Made by a program: the position numbers and the translations under genes. From Agrostemma githago (taxonomy: Eukaryota > Streptophyta > Magnoliopsida > Caryophyllales > Caryophyllaceae), in the NCBI GenBank assembly GCA_958450325.1, contig CAUDLW010000061.1:1-64000 (forward strand): a stretch of DNA of 64,000 bases, read 5' to 3'. Shown here one piece after another: positions 39,201 to 52,327 of the stretch. The notes under the pieces are model-generated. The model did not search any database, was not told where the DNA came from, and saw nothing but the letters and a program-made list of their open reading frames with translations. Numbering within the stretch: the stretch's first letter is position 1; every line of letters starts with the position of its first letter.

Positions 39201-41176
39201 CTAAGAGGGTATTGGTGAACCCTGTCGTGGATGTGATTCAAAGATGGGACACTGAACCTTAAGAGTAGGGTACCGCATAAGACGGGACGTAAAAGGGTTT
39301 AAGTTTGGATTAGGCGGACCCGCTTCGCGGATCCGCCTAATCCAACCCTAAACCCTTTTCCTTATTCAAGGTCACTAAACCCGCAAGAAACTGAACCCTA
39401 AGAGGGTATTGGTGAACCCTGTCGTGGATGTGATTCAAAGATGGGACACTGAACCTTAAGAGTAGGGTACCGCATAAGACGGGACGTAAAAGGGTTTAAG
39501 TTTGGATTAGGCGGACCCGCTTCGCGGATCCGCCTAATCCAACCCTAAACCCTTTTCCTTATTCAAGGTCACTAAACCTGCAAGAAACTGAACCCTAAGA
39601 GGGTATCGGTGAACTCTGTCGTGGATGTGATTCAAAGATGGGACACTGAACCTTAAGAGTAGGGTACCGCATAAGACGCGACGGAAAAGGGTTTAGGGTT
39701 GGATTAGGCGGACCCGCTTCGCGGATCCGCCTAATCCAACCCTAAACCCTTTTCCTTATTCAAGGTCACTAAACCCGCAAGAAACTGAACCCTAAGAGGG
39801 TATTGGTGAACCCTGTCGTGGATGTGATTCAAAGATGGGACACTGAACCTTAAGAGTAGGGTACCGCATAAGACGGGACGGAAAAGGGTTCAGGGTTGGA
39901 TAAGGCGGACCCGCTTCGCGGATCCGCCTAAGCCAACCCTAAACCCTTTTCCTTATTCAAGGTCACTAAACCCGCAAGAAACTGAACCCTAAGAGGTTAT
40001 TGGTGAACCCTGTCGTGGATGTGATTCAAAGATGGGACACTGAACCTTAAGAGTAGGGTACCGCATAAGACGGGACGGAAAAGGGTTCAGGGTTGGATTA
40101 GGCGGACCCGCTTCGCGGATCCGCCTAATCCAACCCTAAACCCTTTTCCTTATTCAAGGTCACTAAACCCGCAAGAAACTGAACCCTAAGAGGGTATTGG
40201 TGAACCCTGTCGTGGATGTGATTCAAAGATGGGACACTGAACCTTAAGAGTAGGGTACCGCATAAGATGCGACGGAAAAGGGTTTAGGGTTGGATAAGGC
40301 GGACCCGCTTCGCGGATCCGCCTAATCCAACCCTAAACCCTTTTCCTTATTCAAGGTCACTAAACCCGCAAGAAACTGAACCCTAAGAGGGTATTGGTGA
40401 ACCCTGTCGTGGATGTGATTCAAAGATGAGACACTGAACCTTAAGAGTAGGGTACCGCATAAGACGCGACGGAAAAGGGTTTAGGGTTGGATTAGGCGGA
40501 CCCGCTTCGCGGATCCGCCTAATCCAACCCTAAACCCTTTTCCTTATTCAAGGTCACTAAACCCGCAAGAAACTGAACCCTAAGAGGGTATTGGTGAACT
40601 CTGTCGTGGATGTGATTCAAAGATGGGACACTGAACCTTAAGAGTAGGGTACCGCATAAGACGCGACGGAAAAGGGTTTAGGGTTGGATTAGGCGGACCC
40701 GCTTCGCGGATCCGCCTAATCCAACCCTAAAACCTTTTCCTTATTCAAGGTCACTAAACCCACAAGAAACTGAACCCTAAGAGGGTATTGGTGAACCCTG
40801 TCGTGGATGTGATTCAAATATGGGACACTGAACCTTAAGATTAGGGTACCGCATAAGACGGGACGGAAAAGGGTTCAGGGTTGGATTAGGCGGACCCGCT
40901 TCGCGGATCCGCCTAATCCAACCCTAAACCCTTTTCCTTATTCAAGGTCACTAAACCCGCAAGAAACTGAACCCTAAGAGGGTATTGGTGAACCCTGTCG
41001 TGGATGTGATTCAAAGATGGGACACTGAACCTTAAGAGTAGGGTACCGCATAAGACGGGACGGAAAAGGGTTTAGGGTTGGATTAGGCGGACCCGCTTCG
41101 CGGATCCGCCTAATCCAACCCTAAACCCTTTTCCTTATTCAAGGTCACTAAACCTGCAAGAAACTGAACCCTAAGA
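36252..41176. repeat. Mixed HOR segment, units 185-209
   Basis: This begins with four monomers of the preceding 6-mer; unit 187 has AAAGGGGTTAGG and unit 188 CTTCGTGG. A trimer duplication follows: units 191-193 and 194-196, with CCTAAGCC at 37568 and 38159 and the private CCTGTCATGG 591 bp apart. A further 6-mer-like run starts at unit 197, which has CCTGTCCTGG and ATTAGGGGGACC. Units 207-209 (40586-41176) are a partial lead-in to the 9-mer HOR. Unit 208 has CAAATATGGG. Only satellite sequence is present. Confidence 0.75.
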
Positions 41177-41347
41177 GGGTATTGGTGAACTCTGTCGTGG
41201 ATGTGATTCAAAGATGGGACACTGAACCTTAAGTGTAGGGTACCGCATAAGACGCGACGGAAAAGGGTTTAGGGTTGGATTAGGCGGACCCGCGAACCCT
41301 TTTCCTTATTCAAGGTCACTAAACCCGCAAGAAACTGAACACTAAGA
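41177..41347. repeat. 171-bp monomer lacking the right hairpin arm (unit 210)
   Basis: After GGCGGACCCGC the sequence goes directly to GAACCCTTTTCC. Relative to the consensus apex this needs loss of 28 bases plus gain of GA. Relative to an inverted-apex unit (CCCGCGAAGCGGG, as at 63241-63313) it is a plain 26-bp deletion with an AA microhomology at the join. The unit cannot form the 73-nt foldback and lacks the BamHI site. Copies at 42924 and 44671 have the same junction, so the event predates HOR amplification. Confidence 0.93.
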
Positions 41348-42923
41348 GGGTATTGGTGAACCCTGTCGTGGATGTGATTCAAAGATGGGACACTGAACCT
41401 TAAGATTAGGGTACTGCATAAGACGGGACGGAAAAGGGTTTAGGGTTGGATTAGGCGGACCCGCTTCGCGGATCCGCCTAATCCAACCCTAAACCCTTTT
41501 CCTTATTCAAGGTCACTAAACCCGCAAGAAACTGAACCCTAAGAGGGTATTGGTGAACCCTGTCGTGGATGTGATTCAAAGATGGGACACTGAACCTTAA
41601 GAGTAGGGTACCGCATAAGACGGGACGGAAAAAGGTTTAGGGTTGGATTAGGCGGACCCGCTTCGCGGATCCGCCTAATCCAACCCTAAACCCTTTTCCT
41701 TATTCAAGGTCACTAAACCCGCAAGAAACTGAACCCTAAGAGGGTATTGGTGAACCCTGTCGTGGATGTGATTCAAAGATGGGACACTGAACCTTAAGAG
41801 TAGGGTACCACATAAGACGGGACGGAAAAGGGTTTAGGGTTGGATTAGGCGGACCCGCTTCGCGGATCCGCCTAATCCAACCCTAAACCCTTTTCCTTAT
41901 TCAAGGTCACTAAACCTGCAAGAAACTGAACCCTAAGAGGGTATTGGTGAACCCTGTCGTGGATGTGATTCAAAGATGGGACACTGAACCTTAAGATTAG
42001 GGTACTGCATAAGACGGGACGGAAAAGGGTTTAGGGTTGGATTAGGCGGACCCGCTTCGCGGATCCGCCTAATCCAACCCTAAACCCTTTTCCTTATTCA
42101 AGGTCACTAAACCCGCAAGAAACTGAACCCTAAGAGGGTATTGGTGAACCCTGTCGTGGATGTGATTCAAAGATGGGACACTGAACCTTAAGAGTAGGGT
42201 ACCGCATAAGACGCGACGGAAAAGGGTTTAGGGTTGGATTAGGCGGACCCGCTTCGCGGATCCGCCTAATCCAACCCTAAAACCTTTTCCTTATTGAAGG
42301 TCACTAAACCCGCAAGAAACTGAACCCTAAGAGGGTATTGGTGAACCCTGTCGTGGATGTGATTCAAAGATGGGACACTGAACCTTAAGATTAGGGTACC
42401 GCATAAGACGGGACGGAAAAGGGTTCAGGGTTGGATTAGGCGGACCCGCTTCGCGGATCCGCCTAATCCAACCCTAAACCCTTTTCCTTATTCAAGGTCA
42501 CTAAACCCGCAAGAAACTGAACCCTAAGAGGGTATTGGTGAACCCTGTCGTGGATGTGATTCAAAGATGGGACACTGAACCTTAAGAGTAGGGTACCGCA
42601 TAAGACGGGACGGAAAAGGGTTTAGGGTTGGATTAGGCGGACCCGCTTCGCGGATCCGCCTAATCCAACCCTAAACCCTTTTCCTTATTCAAGGTCACTA
42701 AACCTGCAAGAAACTGAACCCTAAGAGGGTATTGGTGAACTCTGTCGTGGATGTGATTCAAAGATGGGACACTGAACCTTAAGTGTAGGGTACCGCATAA
42801 GACGCGACGGAAAAGGGTTTAGGGTTGGATTAGGCGGACCCGCTTCGCGGATCCGCCTAATCCAACCCTAAACCCTTTTCCTTATTCAAGGTCACTAAAC
42901 CTGCAAGAAACTGAACCCTAAGA

Positions 42924-43094
42924 GGGTATTGGTGAACTCTGTCGTGGATGTGATTCAAAGATGGGACACTGAACCTTAAGTGTAGGGTACCGCATAAGAC
43001 GCGACGGAAAAGGGTTTAGGGTTGGATTAGGCGGACCCGCGAACCCTTTTCCTTATTCAAGGTCACTAAACCCGCAAGAAACTGAACACTAAGA
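42924..43094. repeat. 171-bp monomer lacking the right hairpin arm (unit 219)
   Basis: This is the second copy of the deletion monomer, with its junction at 43041, exactly 1747 bp after the first. It follows a full-length GTGTAGGG sister unit (42727-42923), which may represent its undeleted parent. Confidence 0.93.
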
Positions 43095-44670
43095 GGGTAT
43101 TGGTGAACCCTGTCGTGGATGTGATTCAAAGATGGGACACTGAACCTTAAGATTAGGGTACTGCATAAGACGGGACGGAAAAGGGTTTAGGGTTGGATTA
43201 GGCGGACCCGCTTCGCGGATCCGCCTAATCCAACCCTAAACCCTTTTCCTTATTCAAGGTCACTAAACCCGCAAGAAACTGAACCCTAAGAGGGTATTGG
43301 TGAACCCTGTCGTGGATGTGATTCAAAGATGGGACACTGAACCTTAAGAGTAGGGTACCGCATAAGACGGGACGGAAAAAGGTTTAGGGTTGGATTAGGC
43401 GGACCCGCTTCGCGGATCCGCCTAATCCAACCCTAAACCCTTTTCCTTATTCAAGGTCACTAAACCCGCAAGAAACTGAACCCTAAGAGGGTATTGGTGA
43501 ACCCTGTCGTGGATGTGATTCAAAGATGGGACACTGAACCTTAAGAGTAGGGTACCGCATAAGACGGGACGGAAAAGGGTTTAGGGTTGGATTAGGCGGA
43601 CCCGCTTCGCGGATCCGCCTAATCCAACCCTAAACCCTTTTCCTTATTCAAGGTCACTAAACCTGCAAGAAACTGAACCCTAAGAGGGTATTGGTGAACC
43701 CTGTCGTGGATGTGATTCAAAGATGGGACACTGAACCTTAAGATTAGGGTACTGCATAAGACGGGACGGAAAAGGGTTTAGGGTTGGATTAGGCGGACCC
43801 GCTTCGCGGATCCGCCTAATCCAACCCTAAACCCTTTTCCTTATTCAAGGTCACTAAACCCGCAAGAAACTGAACCCTAAGAGGGTATTGGTGAACCCTG
43901 TCGTGGATGTGATTCAAAGATGGGACACTGAACCTTAAGAGTAGGGTACCGCATAAGACGCGACGGAAAAGGGTTTAGGGTTGGATTAGGCGGACCCGCT
44001 TCGCGGATCCGCCTAATCCAACCCTAAAACCTTTTCCTTATTGAAGGTCACTAAACCCGCAAGAAACTGAACCCTAAGAGGGTATTGGTGAACCCTGTCG
44101 TGGATGTGATTCAAAGATGGGACACTGAACCTTAAGATTAGGGTACCGCATAAGACGGGACGGAAAAGGGTTCAGGGTTGGATTAGGCGGACCCGCTTCG
44201 CGGATCCGCCTAATCCAACCCTAAACCCTTTTCCTTATTCAAGGTCACTAAACCCGCAAGAAACTGAACCCTAAGAGGGTATTGGTGAACCCTGTCGTGG
44301 ATGTGATTCAAAGATGGGACACTGAACCTTAAGAGTAGGGTACCGCATAAGACGGGACGGAAAAGGGTTTAGGGTTGGATTAGGCGGACCCGCTTCGCGG
44401 ATCCGCCTAATCCAACCCTAAACCCTTTTCCTTATTCAAGGTCACTAAACCTGCAAGAAACTGAACCCTAAGAGGGTATTGGTGAACTCTGTCGTGGATG
44501 TGATTCAAAGATGGGACACTGAACCTTAAGTGTAGGGTACCGCATAAGACGCGACGGAAAAGGGTTTAGGGTTGGATTAGGCGGACCCGCTTCGCGGATC
44601 CGCCTAATCCAACCCTAAACCCTTTTCCTTATTCAAGGTCACTAAACCTGCAAGAAACTGAACCCTAAGA

Positions 44671-44841
44671 GGGTATTGGTGAACTCTGTCGTGGATGTGA
44701 TTCAAAGATGGGACACTGAACCTTAAGTGTAGGGTACCGCATAAGACGCGACGGAAAAGGGTTTAGGGTTGGATTAGGCGGACCCGCGAACCCTTTTCCT
44801 TATTCAAGGTCACTAAACCCGCAAGAAACTGAACACTAAGA
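44671..44841. repeat. 171-bp monomer lacking the right hairpin arm (unit 228)
   Basis: This is the third copy of the deletion monomer, with its junction at 44788, again 1747 bp on. The flanking units match those of unit 219. Confidence 0.93.
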
Positions 44842-46220
44842 GGGTATTGGTGAACCCTGTCGTGGATGTGATTCAAAGATGGGACACTGAACCTTAAGAT
44901 TAGGGTACTGCATAAGACGGGACGGAAAAGGGTTTAGGGTTGGATTAGGCGGACCCGCTTCGCGGATCCGCCTAATCCAACCCTAAACCCTTTTCCTTAT
45001 TCAAGGTCACTAAACCCGCAAGAAACTGAACCCTAAGAGGGTATTGGTGAACCCTGTCGTGGATGTGATTCAAAGATGGGACACTGAACCTTAAGAGTAG
45101 GGTACCGCATAAGACGGGGCGGAAAAAGGTTTAGGGTTGGATTAGGCGGACCCGCTTCGCGGATCCGCCTAATCCAACCCTAAACCCTTTTCCTTATTCA
45201 AGGTCACTAAACCCGCAAGAAACTGAACCCTAAGAGGGTATTGGTGAACCCTGTCGTGGATGTGATTCAAAGATGGGACACTGAACCTTAAGAGTAGGGT
45301 ACCGCATAAGACGGGACGGAAAAGGGTTTAGGGTTGGATTAGGCGGACCCGCTTCGCGGATCCGCCTAATCCAACCCTAAACCCTTTTCCTTATTCAAGG
45401 TCACTAAACCTGCAAGAAACTGAACCCTAAGAGGGTATTGGTGAACCCTGTCGTGGATGTGATTCAAAGATGGGACACTGAACCTTAAGATTAGGGTACT
45501 GCATAAGACGGGACGGAAAAGGGTTTAGGGTTGGATTAGGCGGACCCGCTTCGCGGATCCGCCTAATCCAACCCTAAACCCTTTTCCTTATTCAAGGTCA
45601 CTAAACCCGCAAGAAACTGAACCCTAAGAGGGTATTGGTGAACCCTGTCGTGGATGTGATTCAAAGATGGGACACTGAACCTTAAGAGTAGGGTACCGCA
45701 TAAGACGCGACGGAAAAGGGTTTAGGGTTGGATTAGGCGGACCCGCTTCGCGGATCCGCCTAATCCAACCCTAAAACCTTTTCCTTATTGAAGGTCACTA
45801 AACCCGCAAGAAACTGAACCCTAAGAGGGTATTGGTGAACCCTGTCGTGGATGTGATTCAAAGATGGGACACTGAACCTTAAGATTAGGGTACCGCATAA
45901 GACGGGACGGAAAAGGGTTCAGGGTTGGATTAGGCGGACCCGCTTCGCGGATCCGCCTAATCCAACCCTAAACCCTTTTCCTTATTCAAGGTCACTAAAC
46001 CCGCAAGAAACTGAACCCTAAGAGGGTATTGGTGAACCCTGTCGTGGATGTGATTCAAAGATGGGACACTGAACCTTAAGAGTAGGGTACCGCATAAGAC
46101 GGGACGGAAAAGGGTTTAGGGTTGGATTAGGCGGACCCGCTTCGCGGATCCGCCTAATCCAACCATAAACCCTTTTCCTTATTCAAGGTCACTAAACCCG
46201 CAAGAAACTGAACACTAAGA

Positions 46221-47205
46221 GGGTATTGGTGAACCCTGTCGTGGATGTGATTCAAAGATGGGACACTGAACCTTAAGATTAGGGTACTGCATAAGACGGG
46301 ACGGAAAAGGGTTTAGGGTTGGATTAGGCGGACCCGCTTCGCGGATCCGCCTAATCCAACCCTAAACCCTTTTCCTTATTCAAGGTCACTAAACCCGCAA
46401 GAAACTGAACCCTAAGAGGGTATTGGTGAACCCTGTCGTGGACGTGATTCAAAGATGGGACACTGAACCTTAAGAGTAGGGTACCGCATAAGACGCGACG
46501 GAAAAGGCTTTAGGGTTGGATTAGGCGGACCCGCTTCGCGGATCCGCCTAATCCAACCCTAAACTCTTTTCCTTATTCAAGGTCACTAAACCCGCAAGAA
46601 ACTGAACCCTAAGAGGGTATTGGTGAACCCTGTCGTGGATGTGATTCAAAGATGGGACACTAAACCTTAAGATTAGGGTACCGCATAAGACGGGACGAAA
46701 AAGGGTTTAGGGTTGGATTAGGCGGACCCGCTTCGCGGATCTGCCTAATCCAACCCTAAACCCTTTTCCTTATTCAAGGTCACTAAACCCGCAAGAAACT
46801 GAACCCTAAGAGGGTATTGGTAAACCCTGTCGTGGATGTGATTCAAAGATGGGAAACTGAACCTTAAGAGTAGGGCACCGCATAAGATGGGACGGAAAAG
46901 GGTTTAGGGTTGGATTAGGCGGACCCGCTTCGCGGATCCGCCTAATCCAACCCTAAACCCTTTTCCTTATTCAAGGTCACTAAACCCGCAAGAAACTGAA
47001 CCCTAAGAGGGTATTGGTGAACCCTGTCGTGGATGTGATTCAAAGATGGGACACTGAACCTTAAGAGTAGGGTACCGCATAAGACGGGACGTAAAAGGGT
47101 TTAAGTTTGGATTAGGCGGACCCACTTCGCGGATCCGCCTAATCCAACCCTAAACCCTTTTCCTTATTCAAGGTCACTAAACCCGCAAGAAACTGAACCC
47201 TAAGA
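46221..47205. repeat. Relocated block resembling duplications B and C (units 236-240)
   Basis: The order is GATTAG with GTACTGC, GTGGACGTG with AACTCTTTT, ACACTAAACC with GGATCTGCC, GGTAAACCC / GGGAAACTG with AAGATGGG, and GTAAAA with CCCACTTCGC. It follows 22661-23645 unit for unit at a distance of exactly 120 units. This shows exchange over more than 23 kb of array. Unit 237 has the private AAGGCTTTAGGG. Confidence 0.8.
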
Positions 47206-50200
47206 GGGTATTGGTAAACCCTGTCGTGGATGTGATTCAAAGATGGGAAACTGAACCTTAAGAGTAGGGCACCGCATAAGACGGGACGGAAAAGGGTTTA
47301 GGGTTGGATTAGGCGGACCCGCTTCGCGGATCCGCCTAATCCAACCCTAAACCCTTTTCCTTATTCAAGGTCACTAAACCCGCAAGAAACTGAACCCTAA
47401 GAGGGTATTGGTGAACCCTGTCGTGGATGTGATTCAAAGATGGGACACTGAACCTTAAGAGTAGGGTACCGCATAAGACGGGACGTAAAAGGGTTTAAGT
47501 TTGGATTAGGCGGACCCGCTTCGCGGATCCGCCTAATCCAACCCTAAACCCTTTTCCTTATTCAAGGTAACTAAACCCGCAAGAAACTGAACCCTAAGAG
47601 GGTATTGGTGAACCCTGTCGTGGATGTGATTCAAAGATGGGACACTGAACCTTAAGAGTAGGGTACCGCATAAGACGGGACGTAAAAGGGTTTAAGTTTG
47701 GATTAGGCGGACCCGCTTCGCGGATCCGCCTAATCCAACCCTAAACCCTTTTCCTTATTCAAGGTCACTAAACCTGCAAGAAACTGAACCCTAAGAGGGT
47801 ATCGGTGAACTCTATCGTGGATGTGATTCAAAGATGGAACACTGAACCTTAAGAGTAGGGTACCGCATAAGACGCGACGGAAAAGGGTTTAGGGTTGGAT
47901 TAGGCGGACCCGCTTCGCGGATCCGCCTAATCCAACCCTAAACCCTTTTCCTTATTCAAGGTCACTAAACCCGCAAGAAACTGAACCCTAAGAGGGTATT
48001 GGTGAACCCTGTCGTGGATGTGATTCAAAGATGGGACACTGAACCTTAAGAGTAGGGTACCGCATAAGACGGGACGGAAAAGGGTTCAGGGTTGGATAAG
48101 GCGGACCCGCTTCGCGGATCCGCCTAAGCCAACCCTAAACCCTTTTCCTTATTCAAGGTCACTAAACCCGCAAGAAACTGAACCCTAAGAGGTTATTGGT
48201 GAACCCTGTCGTGGATGTGATTCAAAGATGGGACACTGAACCTTAAGAGTAGGGTACCGCATAAGACGGGACGGAAAAGGGTTCAGGGTTGGATTAGGCG
48301 GACCCGCTTCGCGGATCCGCCTAATCCAACCCTAAACCCTTTTCCTTATTCAAGGTCACTAAACCCGCAAGAAACTGAACCCTAAGAGGGTATTGGTGAA
48401 CCCTGTCGTGGACGTGATTCAAAGATGGGACACTGAACCTTAAGAGTAGGGTACCGCATAAGACGCGACGGAAAAGGGTTTACGGTTGGATTAGGCGGAC
48501 CTGGTTCGCGGATCCGCCTAATCCAACCCTAAACCCTTTTCCTTATTCAAGGTCACTAAACCCGCAAGAAACTGAACCCTAAGAGGGTATTGGTGAACCC
48601 TGTCGTGGATGTGATTCAAAGATGGGACACTGAACCTTAAGAGTAGGGTACCGCATAAGACGGGACGTAAAAGGGTTTAAGTTTGGATTAGGCGGACCCG
48701 CTTCGCGGATCCGCCTAATCCAACCCTAAACCCTTTTCCTTATTCAAGGTCACTAAACCCGCAAGAAACTGAACCCTAAGAGTGTATTGGTGAACCCTGT
48801 CGTGGATGTGATTCAAAGATGGGACACTGAACCTTAAGAGTAGGGTACCGCATAAGACGGGACGTAAAAGGGTTTAAGTTTGGATTAGGCGGACCCGCTT
48901 CGCGGATCCGCCTAATCCAACCCTAAACCCTTTTCCTTATTCAAGGTCACTAAACCCGCAAGAAACTGAACCCTAAGAGGGTATTGGTAAACCCTGTCGT
49001 GGATGTGATTCAAAGATGGGAAACTGAACCTTAAGAGTAGGGCACCGCATAAGACGGGACGGAAAAGGGTTTAGGGTTGGATTAGGCGGACCCGCTTCGC
49101 GGATCCGCCTAATCCAACCCTAAACCCTTTTCCTTATTCAAGGTCACTAAACCCGCAAGAAACTGAACCCTAAGAGGGTATTGGTGAACCCTGTCGTGGA
49201 TGTGATTCAAAGATGGGACACTGAACCTTAAGAGTAGGGTACCGCATAAGACGGGACGTAAAAGGGTTTAAGTTTGGATTAGGCAAACCCGCTTCGCGGA
49301 TCCGCCTAATCCAACCCTAAACCCTTTTCCTTATTCAAGGTAACTAAACCCGCAAGAAACTGAACCCTAAGAGGGTATTGGTGAACCCTGTCGTGGATGT
49401 GATTCAAAGATGGGACACTGAACCTTAAGAGTAGGGTACCGCATAAGACGGGACGTAAAAGGGTTTAAGTTTGGATTAGGCGGACCCGCTTCGCGGATCC
49501 GCCTAATCCAACCCTAAACCCTTTTCCTTATTCAAGGTCACTAAACCTGCAAGAAACTGAACCCTAAGAGGGTATCGGTGAACTCTATCGTGGATGTGAT
49601 TCAAAGATGGAACACTGAACCTTAAGAGTAGGGTACCGCATAAGACGCGACGGAAAAGGGTTTAGGGTTGGATTAGGCGGACCCGCTTCGCGGATCCGCC
49701 TAATCCAACCCTAAACCCTTTTCCTTATTCAAGGTCACTAAACCCGCAAGAAACTGAACCCTAAGAGGGTATTGGTGAACCCTGTCGTGGATGTGATTCA
49801 AAGATGGGACACTGAACCTTAAGAGTAGGGTACCGCATAAGACGGGACGGAAAAGTTGTCAGGGTTGGATAAGGCGGACCCGCTTCGCGGATCCGCCTAA
49901 GCCAACCCTAAACCCTTTTCCTTATTCAAGGTCACTAAACCCGCAAGAAACTGAACCCTAAGAGGTTATTGGTGAACCCTGTCGTGGATGTGATTCAAAG
50001 ATGGGACACTGAACCTTAAGAGTAGGGTACCGCATAAGACGGGACGGAAAAGGGTTCAGGGTTGGATTAGGCGGACCCGCTTCGCGGATCCGCCTAATCC
50101 AACCCTAAACCCTTTTCCTTATTCAAGGTCACTAAACCCGCAAGAAACTGAACCCTAAGAGGGTATTGGTGAACCCTGTCGTGGACGTGATTCAAAGATG

Positions 50201-50751
50201 GGACACTGAACCTTAAGAGTAGGGTACCGCATAAGACGCGACGGAAAAGGGTTTAGGGTTGGATTAGGCGGACCCGCTTCGCGGATCCGCCTAATCCAAC
50301 CCTAAACTCTTTTCCTTATTCAAGGTCAGTAAACCCGCAAGAAACTGAACCCTAAGAGGGTATTGGTGAACCCTGTCGTGGATGTGATTCAAAGATGGGA
50401 CACTAAACCTTAAGATTAGGGTACCGCATAAGACGGGACGAAAAAGGGTTTACGGTTGGATTAGGCGGACCCGCTTCGCGGATCCGCCTAATCCAACCCT
50501 AAACCCTTTTCCTTATTCAAGGTCACTAAACCCGCAAGAAACTGAACCCTAAGAGGGTATTGGTAAACCCTGTCGTGGATGTGATTCAAAGATGGGAAAC
50601 TGAACCTTAAGAGTAGGGCACCGCATAAGACGGGACGGAAAAGGGTTTACGGTTGGATTAGGCGGACCTGGTTCGCGGATCCGCCTAATCCAACCCTAAA
50701 CCCTTTTCCTTATTCAAGGTCACTAAACCCGCAAGAAACTGAACCCTAAGA
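47206..50751. repeat. 9-mer repeat pair (units 241-258)
   Basis: Copies are 47206-48978 and 48979-50751 at 1773 bp. The first six or seven units match closely: GGTAAACCC; GTAAAA with GGTAACTAAA; GTAAAA with AAACCTGC; GAACTCTATCG with GATGGAAC; GGATAAGG with CCTAAGCC; GGTTATTGG; and GTGGACGTG. The tails differ: the rare GGACCTGGTTCGCGG apex is in unit 247 in one and unit 258 in the other, 2167 bp (11 units) apart. Unit 251 has GGCAAACCC and unit 254 AAAAGTTGTCAGGG. Confidence 0.8.
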
Positions 50752-52327
50752 GGGTATTGGTGAACCCTGTCGTGGATGTGATTCAAAGATGGGACACTGA
50801 ACCTTAAGAGTAGGGTACCGCATAAGACGGGACGTAAAAGGGTTTAAGTTTGGATTAGGCGGACCCGCTTCGCGGATCCGCCTAATCCAACCCTAAACCC
50901 TTTTCCTTATTCAAGGTCACTAAACCCGCAAGAAACTGAACCCTAAGAGTGTATTGGTGAACCCTGTCGTGGATGTGATTCAAAGATGGGACACTGAACC
51001 TTAAGAGTAGGGTACCGCATAAGACGGGACGTAAAAGGGTTTAAGTTTGGATTAGGCGGACCCGCTTCGTGGATCCGCCTAATCCAACCCTAAACCCTTT
51101 TCCTTATTCAAGGTCACTAAACCTGCAAGAAACTGAACCCTAAGAGGGTATCGGTGAACTCTGTCGTGGATGTGATTCAAAGATGGGACACTGAACCTTA
51201 AGAGTAGGGTACCGCATAAGACGCGACGGAAAAGGGTTTAGGGTTGGATTAGGCGGACCCGCTTCGCGGATCCGCCTAATCCAACCCTAAACCCTTTTCC
51301 TTATTCAAGGTCACTAAACCCGCAACAAACTGAACCCTAAGAGTGTATTGGTGAACCCTGTCGTGGATGTGATTCAAAGATGGGACACTGAACCTTAAGA
51401 GTAGGGTACCGCATAAGACGGGACGTAAAAGGGTTTAAGTTTGGATTAGGCGGACCCGCTTCGCGGATCCGCCTAATCCAACCCTAAACCCTTTTCCTTA
51501 TTCAAGGTCACTAAACCTGCAAGAAACTGAACCCTAAGAGGGTATCGGTGAACTCTGTCGTGGATGTGATTCAAAGATGGGACACTGAACCTTAAGAGTA
51601 GGGTACCGCATAAGACGCGACGGAAAAGGGTTTAGGGTTGGATTAGGCGGACCCGCTTCGCGGATCCGCCTAATCCAACCCTAAACCCTTTTCCTTATTC
51701 AAGGTCACTAAACCCGCAAGAAACTGAACCCTAAGAGGGTATTGGTGAACTCTGTCGTGGATGTGATTCAATGATGGGACACTGAACCTTAAGATTAGGG
51801 TACTGCATAAGACGGGACGGAAAAGGGTTTAGGGTTGGATTAGGCGGACCCGCTTCGCGGATCCGCCTAATCCAACCCTAAACCCTTTTCCTTATTCAAG
51901 GTCACTAAACCCGCAAGAAACTGAACCCTAAGAGGGTATTGGTGAACCCTGTCGTGGATGTGATTCAAAGATGGGACACTGAACCTTAAGAGTAGGGTAC
52001 CGCATAAGATGCGACGGAAAAGGGTTTAGGGTTGGATTAGGCGGACCCGCTTCGCGGATCCGCCTAATCCAACCCTAAACCCTTTTCCTTATTCAAGGTC
52101 ACTAAACCCGCAAGAAACTGAACCCTAAGAGGGTATTGGTGAACCATGTCGTGGATGTGATTCAAAGATGGGACACTGAACCTTAAGAGTAGGGTACCGC
52201 ATAAGACGCGACGGAAAAGGGTTTAGGGTTGGATTAGGCGGACCCGCTTCGCGGATCCGCCTAATCCAACCCTAAAACCTTTTCCTTATTCAAGGTCACT
52301 AAACCCGCAAGAAACTGAACCCTAAGA
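50752..52327. repeat. Linking satellite units 259-266
   Basis: These are mostly GTAAAA / AAGTTTGG and GTATCGGTGAACTC monomers, with AGAGTGTATTGG at three unit starts (48782, 50949, 51343). Units 260-261 and 262-263 form a near-duplicate pair. Private changes include GCAACAAACTG at the end of unit 261, CAATGATGGG in unit 264 and GAACCATGTC in unit 266. Confidence 0.72.

Larger units (their letters stand above)
41177..46141. repeat. 9-mer HOR of 1747 bp marked by a 26-bp deletion (units 210-235)
   Basis: Copies are 41177-42923, 42924-44670 and an incomplete third from 44671 to about 46141. The period is 9 x 197 minus 26. Markers are the deletion monomer (junction near 41294, 43041 and 44788), ATTGAAGG at 42296, 44043 and 45790, GGAAAAAGGTTT, and GTGTAGGG in two successive units. 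Copies are close to identical; unit 213 has TACCACATAAG and unit 230 GGGGCGG. The third copy ends in unit 235, a hybrid that finishes with AACCATAAACCC. Confidence 0.92.
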
